The position numbers were made by a program, and so were the translations under genes. 64,000 nt of DNA from Methanobacteriota archaeon (GTDB taxonomy: Archaea; Thermoplasmatota; Poseidoniia; Poseidoniales; Poseidoniaceae): the NCBI GenBank assembly GCA_004195635.1, contig PSPT01000004.1, forward strand, positions 21,080-85,079. Direction: 5' to 3'. Position 1 is the first letter of the stretch, and each line of letters begins with the position of its first letter. The notes under the pieces were generated by a model. It made no database searches, had not been told where the DNA came from, and was given only the letters and a program-made list of their open reading frames with translations. Below, in pieces: positions 45,515-54,602 of this stretch.

Positions 45515-48489
45515 TGAAGGGTTCAATAACGGTTGGCAAAGAAAACAGATTGATGCAGCCCCAACCATCCTCAATGGACTGCGCCAATTCTATTGAAATG
45601 GACCCTCTAATAACTAATTTGCACCTTTGTGTCCCGACAACTGATAGCGCCCCAATGATGCGTTTTGGCAAATATGATGACTTGCCACACCAGCATCTTG
45701 CTCTCGCTCGGCTATCATCCTCTGATTGGAAAGGTATTCTGATTGCCGACGAAGTAGGATTAGGAAAAACAATTTCAGCGATTAATATTTTGTGTAGCCT
45801 AAGGGCAAGGGGTAAGAATGGTGGCGTAATTGTCATTTGCCCCGGTGGATTAAAGCGTAAATGGAAAAATGAATTTTGGCATAGGGCCGATTTGGATGTA
45901 GTTGAAACAAAAACTGGTGCTGACTTTAGACATTCTGTTGAACGAATCAATTCAGGAGAACCACTAGTGGTAATAGTTTCTCATGGGGTTCTTCGCCGAG
46001 CAGAGATTCTAGATTGGTTAATTCAAAATACTCCACAAATAATGCTTACAATAGTTGATGAGGCACACCACATAAGAAATCCAAAATCTCGTTTACATGA
46101 TGCAGTCACCATGTTTTCCCTACAAAGTGAAAAGGTTGTATTGTTAACTGCAACTCCAGTTAATCTCTCAACTGACGATCTACATGTGCAATTATCTCAA
46201 TTATCTCCTGACAGATGGCCAGATGGAAGGGCTTTCTATCGCTCACTCCGCCCAGGAAATATTCTCAATGATATGCTTGATTGCTTAGCAAAACCAGAAC
46301 CAGAAATCATGGAATTAGAACATAATTTATGCCGTTTGGAAAACATTGTTGGCTATTATGGTGATTCAAGACTTGAAATGCTATCACAATTAATCCGTGC
46401 GGGAAATTGGCTCGAAGAAACAAAGTCATTGCGAACCGCATCGGCAGATTTGGTTCGGAAATTACGACCACTAAATGGATTAGTTGTTCGCTCAAGACGC
46501 AGAGATATGGATTGGGATTTACCCAAGAGAAAGGCAGTTACATTGGACCTGCAATTAACAAAAAAAGAATGGCACCTTTATTTGGCAGCAAAGAACTGGA
46601 GTTTACGCCTAATTGAATTACGAAATCCAGATAATGAACATTATGATTGGGCTCTATTAATCCCCGAGAGAATGGCGAGCAGTTGCCTCCCTGCTTTTTC
46701 TGAACATGTATTGCGAAAAATGCAACAAACCGCAAGGTTTGTACTCAATCCAGAGGAATTTGAGGAAGGAGAAGAAGAAATTGAGCTGAATGAAGAAGAA
46801 CATTTGTTATTATCGCGAATAGGCGACCCCGAAGTGCTTATACGGGCAGCAGCAGAACTTGGCGAGACTGACTCAAAAAGCAACGCGCTGCTTAACTGGA
46901 TAATCCCTTCATTACAAAACGACCCCGTTGGCGGAGTGATTATTTTTAGTCATTTCAGAGGAACTTTGGCTTACCTTCAACGAAGAATGGATGCGGCTGG
47001 TCTAATAGCAGCAACGATTACTGGTTCAACGCCAATGGCATTAAGAGAAGATATTAGGAATAGATTTTCGCGTGGCGAGATTGAAGTTTTGCTTTCAAGT
47101 GAAGTTGGAAGTGAGGGTTTAGATCAGCAGCATTGCCACCGAATAGTAAATTATGATTTACCGTGGAATCCAATGAAACTGGAACAAAGAATTGGAAGGA
47201 TTGACCGTTTCGGACAAAAGGCCGACCATATTGAAGTGCTAAATATTGCCGTGGAAGGTACGATTGATGCCGCAATACTTGGACGCTTATACACGCGTAT
47301 CAGCCTGTTTGAACAAGCACTCGGAATGCTTGACCCTCTGCTTGGCCAAGCGATGCGCTTAATCACCAAAGAAGAAATGAAAAGGCCACAATTTATCGCT
47401 GCTGAAGATGTTGCAAAAAATGACCCAGAGAAAATTCATGGTATGCCAATCCACAAGGCTTGGGAAAGTCCGAACCCAGATGATGGCGTGGAGACACTAT
47501 TAGCAATGCGAGAAAAGTGGCACAGAGAAAGAGCCTCTGAAGAAAGAGAATGGGTTGGCCCCGACCCCGGAATCAAAGAGATTAGAAATAATACTCTGCA
47601 TTTTGGGTTGCAGATTGAACCAATTGCTCTTCGCAAATGGTTTGCTAATAAAATTGAGAATAGGGGTGGTAGCCTATATGAAAGCGGAGATGAGTTTTTT
47701 GATATGATTGAAATTAACCATCAGGATGCCAAGGAATTACGTAGTCGTTGTGAAGACCCCTTTCAAACGGATTCTCAGACTGTTCATTGGCACGATACAA
47801 TTGCAAAACTTTCAGGCGGCCCTGGCCCTTATTGGCTGACTGTTACTTTTGAAAAAGAAGCGGCGAGAAGTAATCCCGAACGCCCATACATCACCCCAAA
47901 CCATCCCTTGGTCAAATGGCTTGTTGAAAAGGAAAAAGAAACCATTAAGGAAACAGTTTGGCTAAAGAATAACTCCTTGCCCAACCTACCTAAGGACGGA
48001 GAGTGGCTTATCTGTTTTGATTGGAATATTGAAGGATTACAACCCAAATGTCTCCGAAGATGGCTACTAATTGATTCAAAGGGTGAGCCGCAAAATTCGC
48101 ATTATTCACACTTTGCCAATTTGACTACCCAATGCGAAGAATATGAAGTAATGGAAGAAGAGTCATTATTCATCGATAATTTACTTGACAATTTGCATTT
48201 AAGTTTACTCAACGAAGAAAAAAGACGACTTCATCCTTTATTGGAAGAATTACGTTGGAATGCCCGCTCTTCATGGGAAGAAAGAATCCAGCGCGAACAA
48301 ACTCAAATTAGCGATGCACAACATAAAGCCGAAAGAGATGAAATTCCTGTCAATTTCCGTTGGCTAAGAATGAAGCAAGGATTGATTCGTAGGTTGCAAG
48401 AAGAATTGGGTAACCGTATTGCAGAATTAGACCGACTTGAGCATGATTTATCCGGCGATTTAAGCGCAAAAATAATAATAAAAATATAA
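45514..48489 (+). CDS. SNF2/RapA-like superfamily 2 helicase
   Basis: A 991-residue ATP-dependent remodeller. Motif I D79-EVGLGKT, motif II D182-EAHH, motif III LLTATPVN, then HELICc with VIIFSHFRG, SSEVGSEGLDQQHCHRIVNYDLPWNP and QRIGRIDRFGQ around 558-568. The organisation, with an inserted helical region between the two lobes and a long C-terminal region (about 640-991, partly coiled-coil), resembles RapA/HepA-like proteins, which release stalled RNA polymerase in bacteria. It starts with GTG inside the Lrp stop. No nuclease or methylase neighbour suggests restriction or DISARM. The cellular role is uncertain. Confidence 0.85.
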   Translation: MKGSITVGKENRLMQPQPSSMDCANSIEMDPLITNLHLCVPTTDSAPMMRFGKYDDLPHQHLALARLSSSDWKGILIADEVGLGKTISAINILCSLRARGKNGGVIVICPGGLKRKWKNEFWHRADLDVVETKTGADFRHSVERINSGEPLVVIVSHGVLRRAEILDWLIQNTPQIMLTIVDEAHHIRNPKSRLHDAVTMFSLQSEKVVLLTATPVNLSTDDLHVQLSQLSPDRWPDGRAFYRSLRPGNILNDMLDCLAKPEPEIMELEHNLCRLENIVGYYGDSRLEMLSQLIRAGNWLEETKSLRTASADLVRKLRPLNGLVVRSRRRDMDWDLPKRKAVTLDLQLTKKEWHLYLAAKNWSLRLIELRNPDNEHYDWALLIPERMASSCLPAFSEHVLRKMQQTARFVLNPEEFEEGEEEIELNEEEHLLLSRIGDPEVLIRAAAELGETDSKSNALLNWIIPSLQNDPVGGVIIFSHFRGTLAYLQRRMDAAGLIAATITGSTPMALREDIRNRFSRGEIEVLLSSEVGSEGLDQQHCHRIVNYDLPWNPMKLEQRIGRIDRFGQKADHIEVLNIAVEGTIDAAILGRLYTRISLFEQALGMLDPLLGQAMRLITKEEMKRPQFIAAEDVAKNDPEKIHGMPIHKAWESPNPDDGVETLLAMREKWHRERASEEREWVGPDPGIKEIRNNTLHFGLQIEPIALRKWFANKIENRGGSLYESGDEFFDMIEINHQDAKELRSRCEDPFQTDSQTVHWHDTIAKLSGGPGPYWLTVTFEKEAARSNPERPYITPNHPLVKWLVEKEKETIKETVWLKNNSLPNLPKDGEWLICFDWNIEGLQPKCLRRWLLIDSKGEPQNSHYSHFANLTTQCEEYEVMEEESLFIDNLLDNLHLSLLNEEKRRLHPLLEELRWNARSSWEERIQREQTQISDAQHKAERDEIPVNFRWLRMKQGLIRRLQEELGNRIAELDRLEHDLSGDLSAKIIIKI

Positions 48490-48493
48490 CCTG

Positions 48494-49114
48494 TCACTCC
48501 ACTGTAATTGGATGATTAACATCGTATTCATCCATCCATATTAGCAATTCATCGGCAAACCGTCTCAGCCCCTCAACTACCTTTATTTCACTTGAAAAAA
48601 ACCTCCCCAATGTTTTTCGCGGCTCCAAACTCATCTCAATTCCATAAGCATCAAGGCGTCTAATTAATTCACGTTGTATCTTGCCACCAGTACGATCCCA
48701 ATCCATCAATAATATGATCGCTGCCCCTCCATCAATTTTATTTTGACAGCCGTATTTCTCATACAAATATGCGCATAATTTGGGCATGCTCCACCCCCTA
48801 TTCACTAATTCAATTGGGCCGCTAAAATCCAAACCTCTTAATGCGCGTTCATCCTTCAACCCTTCAACTAGAATCGGGCAACCAATACCCGCGCCCGTAT
48901 TACTACCGGCATCACCACTTGGCCAACCTTCACTTTCCTCTCCAGCATGACTTTTTGAAGGAGGGTTTGTTTGTGTTTGTTGGTGAGGATTATTCCTTTG
49001 TCTAGCGAGTGCTAGTGCATTTGCAACTTCCACGTAACGATGTTCTTTCTCAAATGAGTCAGCCCTTACTCCGCGTAAAGATTTTTGCCCTTTCTTATTA
49101 TTCTTCAATGACAT
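48494..49114 (-). CDS. TOPRIM-domain protein (UPF0292-like)
   Basis: A 206-residue protein. Residues 78-190 form a small TOPRIM domain with E84 in LVEGLKDERAL and D138/D140 in LLMDWDRTGG, the metal-binding acids of primases, RNase M5 and topoisomerases. It matches stand-alone archaeal TOPRIM proteins such as UPF0292, except for a polar N-terminal extension of about 75 residues. Probably a nuclease or an RNA-processing factor; substrate unknown. It converges on the SNF2 helicase gene with a four-base gap. Confidence 0.78.
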   Translation of the reverse strand: MSLKNNKKGQKSLRGVRADSFEKEHRYVEVANALALARQRNNPHQQTQTNPPSKSHAGEESEGWPSGDAGSNTGAGIGCPILVEGLKDERALRGLDFSGPIELVNRGWSMPKLCAYLYEKYGCQNKIDGGAAIILLMDWDRTGGKIQRELIRRLDAYGIEMSLEPRKTLGRFFSSEIKVVEGLRRFADELLIWMDEYDVNHPITVE

Positions 49115-49231
49115 CTTTTCACCCCACCTCTCTCACAAACTATTCCATTGACTTATTCATTCTTCAATTTTAACACTGCACCCTTCACCAATATTTCACT
49201 TTCTTTCCTGTTACATTTTGACATTCAACCA

Positions 49232-49555
49232 TTATTCTTGAGACAGGATTTTATTCACTGATTTAGACACATCTGGGGCCGAGATATTCTTCAACTTCAC
49301 CATCTTTTGTCTTGAGGTATGACCTTGAGTTATTTCGAGATCAATACTTGGGATTTCTAATATTTCACTCAGTAAACGGATTACTGCTTTGTTTGCTGCA
49401 CCCTTTTGAGGTTGAGCTTTTACCGCCACTTGCAGCCTTCCGCGCCACTCATTCAACCCAATTATTGAATCTCGACTAGCGTTAGGCTGGACCTCTATTG
49501 GTAAGAAAATATTTCCATCAAGGCTTTCTTGAATGATGCTAGAAATTTCCGCCAT
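49232..49555 (-). CDS. DUF167 (YggU) family protein
   Basis: A 107-residue protein with the family core: IEVQPNASRDSIIG, RLQVAVKAQPQKGAANKAVIRLLSEIL and TSRQKMVKL. The family is widespread in archaea and bacteria; no function is established. It shares the strand with the TOPRIM gene, 117 bases away. Confidence 0.85.
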   Translation of the reverse strand: MAEISSIIQESLDGNIFLPIEVQPNASRDSIIGLNEWRGRLQVAVKAQPQKGAANKAVIRLLSEILEIPSIDLEITQGHTSRQKMVKLKNISAPDVSKSVNKILSQE

Positions 49556-49676
49556 AACTCTGCCATGTCGCCTTTGCTCAAAGCACTACCCGCCAAATGA
49601 CATTTATTGTACTTAAATTTGTTTTTTCTCGGCCTAAATCATTCATCCAATGAACCTTACATGTAATGCTGTTTTT

Positions 49677-49690
49677 AGTTAATACTTATT
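49677..49690 (+). promoter_or_regulatory. Possible TATA element for the oxidase operon
   Basis: An AT-rich TTAATACTTATTA-type stretch lies about 35-48 bases before the subunit II start codon, a distance that allows a short leader of ten to twenty bases. It is the only TATA-like site close to the operon start. Assigned by eye. Confidence 0.3.
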
Positions 49691-49724
49691 ACCGGTAAAC
49701 CAACCGCACAATTTAGGTGCAATC

Positions 49725-50657
49725 ATGCCTGCTGAGTATACTGTCTTTGCTTCGCTTTATGCGGAATTCATTTTTTTGTCCATTCTCGTTGCCCTTTTTG
49801 TCTTTGCATGGCTCACCTATACCGTATTAGTCCATCGCCAAGGAGTTAATCAAAATCCAAACTTGGAAAAGTTAACACCGGGTACTTTTCCAAAAGAAAG
49901 GGATAATTTGAAGGCCGAAATTACTTGGTTTATCGGCCCAATCATTTTGATAGGATATTTGACATTCCTCGCCTGGGGCTCAACTGTTACCATGTGGGCA
50001 AATCAACCAGACCCCAATGCTGCTAATACATTTGACATGGATATCACTGCATATCAGTGGTTTTGGGAGTTTGAGTATAATGAAGATATGACTTGGGATG
50101 AAACTCATGCAGCCCCACAGGGCACAATTACCTATACAAATGGCACCGAGGGGGTTACTGTATTTATTTGGGAAAGTGTGAGAGACGAGTTCCCTGGGCA
50201 TACCTTCCAAGCTGAAGCCGGAGGGGATGTTGTTGAATTTATCGATGGAAGTGGAATGGTTAGTGGGGAATCTTCGAATCATCGGAAATCCGGGCATTCA
50301 GTATTAACAGTAAGTGCAATTAATTCAAATGGCGATGAAACTATTCTTGGAGTTCAACATCATGTTGCTGCTGGTTTCACTTCAATCAATGAAGTTTGGT
50401 TGCCAAATGAGATGGATATTGTTTGGCACATGAATTCAATGCCAATCGATGACAATCCCGCGGTTCTTCATTCTGCTTTCCCAATTGAATATGCAAACAA
50501 GGAAGACATTGTACCAAATATTGAAACTACGATGTTTTTCACTCCACAAGATGTGGGAGACTTTGAAATGGTATGTGCTGAATATTGCGGCCAGCAACAT
50601 TCAGTAATGGTTGCAACGATGCATGTTGTTGATTCCACTCAAGGAGGTGTTGCTTGA
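49725..50657 (+). CDS. coxB: Cytochrome c oxidase subunit II
   Basis: Accepts electrons at the dinuclear CuA centre and passes them to subunit I. Two N-terminal membrane helices (about 10-32 and 70-90) are followed by ITAYQWFWEFEY, the aromatic entry site. The CuA ligands are H249 (VLHSAFP), C284-x3-C288, H292 and M295 (CAEYCGQQHSVM), with E286 as the backbone ligand. Between the aromatic motif and H249 the protein carries about 130 residues instead of the usual 40-60, so a domain appears to be inserted. No haem c motif is present. It is the first gene of the operon. Confidence 0.93.
   Translation: MPAEYTVFASLYAEFIFLSILVALFVFAWLTYTVLVHRQGVNQNPNLEKLTPGTFPKERDNLKAEITWFIGPIILIGYLTFLAWGSTVTMWANQPDPNAANTFDMDITAYQWFWEFEYNEDMTWDETHAAPQGTITYTNGTEGVTVFIWESVRDEFPGHTFQAEAGGDVVEFIDGSGMVSGESSNHRKSGHSVLTVSAINSNGDETILGVQHHVAAGFTSINEVWLPNEMDIVWHMNSMPIDDNPAVLHSAFPIEYANKEDIVPNIETTMFFTPQDVGDFEMVCAEYCGQQHSVMVATMHVVDSTQGGVA
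50641..50649 (+). promoter_or_regulatory. Strong Shine-Dalgarno for subunit I
   Basis: AAGGAGGTG lies seven bases before the ATG at 50657 and inside the end of coxB. It decides this start over the in-frame TTG at 50654 and indicates direct translation of coxA within the operon. Confidence 0.8.
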
Positions 50658-52933
50658 TGCGCACCCGTAGTCTAATTCTGGCTCTTGTTGCCCTTGCAGC
50701 TCTAATCATCACCCCAAGCATGACTGCTATGCCTGGGGGAATAGATAGTAAGGCCGACAATGGATGTACTTGTCACGGAAGCGCCTCAGACAATACCCAA
50801 TTAGTCATTGATGGTCTTCCAGATGTTTTCAATGGTTCAGTGGTATATGATTTTAATTTGACTATTGAAAATAGTGCGGTAACCGGCGAAGGCGGAAATG
50901 GGCGTCTCGGTGGTTTCCGAATTATTGCATCAAGTGGTATACTAGTTGGGGAAGCCGATAATACTACGGAAAAGGATGGTGGAATAACTCATTCAGATTC
51001 AGGTAATGCGCAGAGAACTTGGTCCTTCACATGGACTGCTCCAAGCGATGATTCAGTGAACGTTGAATTTACCGTACTTGGCAATGCAGTTAATGGGGCA
51101 GATGGCCCAGGCGGAGACCAATGGGCAATGGATCAATTCACAATTGCTGGCGCAAGCGCTGGTGATTCTGGACCACAAGCGCCACCACTAACAGTGTTAA
51201 TGACTGCAATTCTACTTGCAGCAGTATTGTTTGTCCTTGGCCTAATGTATGTATTCTATGCACGAAACCCTGAAGGTTTTAGTTTTGTAAATTTCTCTAG
51301 TTTTATGAAAGAACTTCTTACAACCACAGACCATAAAGGAGTAGGTTTACTTTACACCTTATATGGGCTATTCTTCTTTATTATTGGTGGAATGCTTGCT
51401 ATGATTTTCCGCATTCAACTGATGTTCCCTGAAAATGACTTCCTCTCCTATAGCGAGTACAATTCATTCTTTACCCTTCACGGAACTACAATGGTTTTCC
51501 TAGCAGCAATGCCGATGGTTGCTGGATTTGCAAACTATATCGTCCCACTCCAAATTGGTGCAAAGGACTTGGCATTCCCTCGAATAAACGCACTGGGTTT
51601 CTGGCTAGTTGCATTTTCATGTATTCTCCTATATGCCGGAGTTTTCTCTGGAGAAGGCGCAGATATCACTTGGGTAATGTACCCTCCATATTCAAGTCTA
51701 CTTGGAGATGGGGACTTTGCAAATAGTAGCGGGACTGTATTTTTCTTTGGAGGAATTGTTATGCTTGGTGCTTCTTCAACCCTTGCCGGAGTTAACTTTA
51801 TCACCACTATTTTCACCATGCGAGCACCTGGTGTAAGTTGGATGAAAATGCCTCTATTCACTTGGAGTATCCTCGTGTCAATGTTTATGCTATACATCTC
51901 ACTTCCAGCATTAATAGTAGGTATTTTGTTCTTATTCCTCGACCACACAATTCACACTAGTTTCTTCGCAGTTAATGCAGGAGACCCTATTCTTTTCCAG
52001 CATTTGTTCTGGTTCTTTGGACACCCGGAAGTGTACGTGATTGTCGTGCCTGCGTTTGGAATAGTTTCAGAGGTATTAGCAACCAGTGCGCGTCGTTCAA
52101 TCTTCGGCTACAAATCAATGGTATATGCTATGGCAGGTATTGGTATTGTCGGTTTCGTTGTTTGGGGGCACCATATGCTAACCAGTGGAATGGATCCTGG
52201 TCTTCGTGTAATAATGATGGCTACAACTATGCTTGTTGCAATTCCGACTGGAGTAAAGATATTCAATTGGCTTGCAACACTTTGGGGTGGAAGTTTAGTT
52301 ATCAAAACTCATACACTTTGGTCACTCGGATTCCTATTGACTTTTACACTTGGAGGGATTTCAGGCATGTTCTTCCCCGTCACGGGATTAACCGCACACT
52401 TGCATGAAACCTATTTCGTTGTTGCACACTTCCACTATGTATTCGTCGGCGGAGCTATATTTGGCCTATACTCTGGATTATACTATTGGTTCCCCAAGGC
52501 AACTGGTCGCCGCATGGACGAAAGAATGGGAATAATCCACTTCTTGGCTTCATTCATTACTTACAATGCAGCATTTTGGCCTATGCATGAAGTCGGAGTA
52601 ATGGGCATGCCTCGCCGCACCCACACATATACAGTTGAGAGTGGCTATGCAGACCTCAATTTCGCAATTAGTCTTGCCGCATTTGCCTTTGGTATCGTTC
52701 AACTATTACTCATTTGGAATATAATATACAGTGTCAAAAAGGGCAAGCCAGCAGGTGAAGACCCATGGGGTGGATGGAGTTTAGAATGGACCACACCAAG
52801 TCCACCTCCAACGCCATCGTTTGAAGTAATTCCAACTCAACTTGATGACAATGATCATCTTGAAGATGGTTTCCTCGTGCGAATTGTCAAGAGACTTTGG
52901 GCAATTGGAGATAAGGAGGAGGTGAGCCAATGA
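50657..52933 (+). CDS. coxA: Cytochrome c oxidase subunit I with N-terminal exported domain
   Basis: Catalytic subunit reducing oxygen. The haem-copper ligands are present: H275 (TLHGTTMVF), H456 with Y460 (HPEVY), H505/H506 (WGHHML) and H591/H593 (AHFHYV), spread over about 12 membrane helices from residue 210 onward. Ahead of this core is a domain of about 170 residues with its own signal peptide, a C37-T-C39-H40-G motif and beta-rich sequence, joined by an extra membrane helix (about 178-198). The CxCHG motif is not a normal CxxCH haem site; it resembles secreted Reelin/choice-of-anchor-type domains. The start overlaps the coxB stop (TGATG). Confidence 0.94.
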   Translation: MRTRSLILALVALAALIITPSMTAMPGGIDSKADNGCTCHGSASDNTQLVIDGLPDVFNGSVVYDFNLTIENSAVTGEGGNGRLGGFRIIASSGILVGEADNTTEKDGGITHSDSGNAQRTWSFTWTAPSDDSVNVEFTVLGNAVNGADGPGGDQWAMDQFTIAGASAGDSGPQAPPLTVLMTAILLAAVLFVLGLMYVFYARNPEGFSFVNFSSFMKELLTTTDHKGVGLLYTLYGLFFFIIGGMLAMIFRIQLMFPENDFLSYSEYNSFFTLHGTTMVFLAAMPMVAGFANYIVPLQIGAKDLAFPRINALGFWLVAFSCILLYAGVFSGEGADITWVMYPPYSSLLGDGDFANSSGTVFFFGGIVMLGASSTLAGVNFITTIFTMRAPGVSWMKMPLFTWSILVSMFMLYISLPALIVGILFLFLDHTIHTSFFAVNAGDPILFQHLFWFFGHPEVYVIVVPAFGIVSEVLATSARRSIFGYKSMVYAMAGIGIVGFVVWGHHMLTSGMDPGLRVIMMATTMLVAIPTGVKIFNWLATLWGGSLVIKTHTLWSLGFLLTFTLGGISGMFFPVTGLTAHLHETYFVVAHFHYVFVGGAIFGLYSGLYYWFPKATGRRMDERMGIIHFLASFITYNAAFWPMHEVGVMGMPRRTHTYTVESGYADLNFAISLAAFAFGIVQLLLIWNIIYSVKKGKPAGEDPWGGWSLEWTTPSPPPTPSFEVIPTQLDDNDHLEDGFLVRIVKRLWAIGDKEEVSQ
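52913..52925 (+). promoter_or_regulatory. Shine-Dalgarno for subunit III
   Basis: A purine run AAGGAGGAGGTGA ends four bases before ATG 52930 and contains two overlapping GGAGG cores. It supports that start within the ATGA overlap with coxA. Confidence 0.75.
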
Positions 52934-54147
52934 GTTCAGAAGATGATACATGGATGTCAGCCACCGTTATTGGTATTGGATTAATCGTATTTGGAGCAAT
53001 GATTTTTGCCATATCTGCTGGACTAGTAGCAAGTGGAGCACTTCACTCAAATCATCAACTCGAAGAAGCAATACATGTGGGAGGAATTGTGGCTGCTGCA
53101 TTAGCAATCCTATACGGAGTTGTTGGCGTTCTCGTTGGAATCGTCAATCAATCTACTGCAGGAGAGTATGAAGACCACGGAGATGAAGACCACGGAGATG
53201 AAGACCACGCACATCACGGAAGTTGGTCTCCAGTAATCATTGCATTTGGTGTAATGCTCTTCTTAATGGGCTTCATCAAGGCAAACCTTAGTGGTGAATT
53301 TGGCATATTAGCAGTAGGCGTAGTTATCGTTCTTGCAGGAATTGCCAATTGGTGGAGAGAAGATTTCGGCAATGATGGAGTTGACGAACCTGTTTCAACC
53401 GGTGAACCTTTCGGTGGATTAGAAGTTAGAAAGGTTGGTATGTGGGTTTTCTTGATGTCTGAAATAATGATTTTCGGTTCATTCTTTTCCTCCTACCTTC
53501 GTCTTCGAATGGGTTGGTTAACCCATTGGGATGCAACCTGTGATCCATATAATGGCGTAAATGCACATGCTGCAGGGGGGCATGAAACCCTCGTACATTG
53601 TAACAGTCCAGAAATGGTCAGTCAAGGATACATGGTAGTAGCAAGTGAATTCATTGGAGAATCCTTCTGGACTCTCCTCCCTGGCGCAATTAACACCTTT
53701 GCCCTGATTCTGTCTTCTTTCACTGTTGTTTTGGCTCTCAAGAACGCAGGTATGGTTGATTGGCAGGCTCCAAAGAACAAGTTTGTTCGAATGTGGATGC
53801 CTGATCAGCGTCGCGCAGTACGAAATAACTTGGCTGCAACATTATTCCTTGGAAGTATGTTCTTAGTCCTCAAGATTGTTGAGTGGAATCACTTGATTAC
53901 TGGAGCACCTAACTTCAATCTCGGCAATCCGGATGTGGCTTTATCTGCATCTGTATTCTATGTGACGACTGGGGCACACGGATTCCACGTATTCGTTGGA
54001 TTACTATTCTTACTATTCTTTACCTTCAAAGCACAGAAGGGCGGTTGGACGCCTGAAAATAAGCAAAGTATTGAGTACTTTGGCATTTACTGGCACTTTG
54101 TGGATTTGGCTTGGGTTGCCATATTCCCTGCATTCTATCTATACTGA
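52930..54147 (+). CDS. coxC: Cytochrome c oxidase subunit III with N-terminal extension
   Basis: A 405-residue subunit; typical bacterial CoxC has 190-270. The C-terminal 255 residues carry the family features: GMWVFLMSEIMIFGSFFSSYLRLR, SEFIGESFWTLLPGAINTFALILSSFT, FYVTTGAHGFHVFVGLLFLLFF and YWHFVDLAWVAIFPAFYLY. The first 150 residues add about four further membrane helices, and between the second and third of these lies a His/Asp/Glu-rich loop (about 78-98, from three 15-base repeats). It overlaps coxA by ATGA. The loop could bind copper or another metal; that is inference. Confidence 0.9.
   Translation: MSSEDDTWMSATVIGIGLIVFGAMIFAISAGLVASGALHSNHQLEEAIHVGGIVAAALAILYGVVGVLVGIVNQSTAGEYEDHGDEDHGDEDHAHHGSWSPVIIAFGVMLFLMGFIKANLSGEFGILAVGVVIVLAGIANWWREDFGNDGVDEPVSTGEPFGGLEVRKVGMWVFLMSEIMIFGSFFSSYLRLRMGWLTHWDATCDPYNGVNAHAAGGHETLVHCNSPEMVSQGYMVVASEFIGESFWTLLPGAINTFALILSSFTVVLALKNAGMVDWQAPKNKFVRMWMPDQRRAVRNNLAATLFLGSMFLVLKIVEWNHLITGAPNFNLGNPDVALSASVFYVTTGAHGFHVFVGLLFLLFFTFKAQKGGWTPENKQSIEYFGIYWHFVDLAWVAIFPAFYLY
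53170..53214 (+). repeat. Three tandem 15-base units coding EDHGD
   Basis: GAAGACCACGGAGAT occurs twice in perfect tandem at 53170-53184 and 53185-53199, with a third changed copy at 53200-53214. It encodes the His/Asp/Glu-rich loop of subunit III. Confidence 0.9.
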
Positions 54148-54156
54148 GGTGAAATT

Positions 54157-54519
54157 ATGAGTGAACACGCAATGAGCAAATGGGAAAATCTATTAGCAAA
54201 GCCTTTTGGAAATATTTACAATTTCAATTTCTTTGCACTAATGTTATTGACAGTTGTCGAAGTAGGTGCGGTATATCTTGACCTACCCAAATATGATACT
54301 TGGGCTGTGTTGGTTGGAGTTGGATTACTAAAGGCATTTGGAATTGCTGCTTGGTTCATGCACTTGCGTGGAGACCCCTTCATCCTAACAAAAACAGCTA
54401 TTTTCCCTCTATTTTTCGTTGCTTTGATGATTTTTGGGATTGGTTTATCCACTCCTGCCGGTATCGATGCTTTACCATCTTGGTGTAGCCCTCCTTGGGC
54501 TCCCGTCTATCAGCCCTAA
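54157..54519 (+). CDS. Cytochrome c oxidase subunit IV
   Basis: A 120-residue protein with three membrane helices (about 20-40, 48-68, 76-98) like the small subunit IV of prokaryotic caa3-type oxidases, including AWFMHLRGDP after helix 2. It follows coxC by nine bases, with GAGGTGA just before its ATG. It completes the four-subunit operon and probably stabilises subunits I and III. Confidence 0.82.
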   Translation: MSEHAMSKWENLLAKPFGNIYNFNFFALMLLTVVEVGAVYLDLPKYDTWAVLVGVGLLKAFGIAAWFMHLRGDPFILTKTAIFPLFFVALMIFGIGLSTPAGIDALPSWCSPPWAPVYQP

Positions 54520-54602
54520 CTGTTGAATATTGCCACTTGGTAATTCTTACCAAGCCTTGTTCATAGGGTGGTTTTATTGACGCAGGCATATCCCGTCGTT
54601 TC

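Noticed and set aside
45514-49114. SNF2 helicase plus TOPRIM protein as a defence island (DISARM-like)
   Set aside because: No methylase, nuclease or DUF1998 partner is present, and the two genes are convergent, not an operon.
50765-50779. Haem c site in the N-terminal domain of subunit I
   Set aside because: The motif is C-x-C-H, one residue short of the canonical CxxCH.
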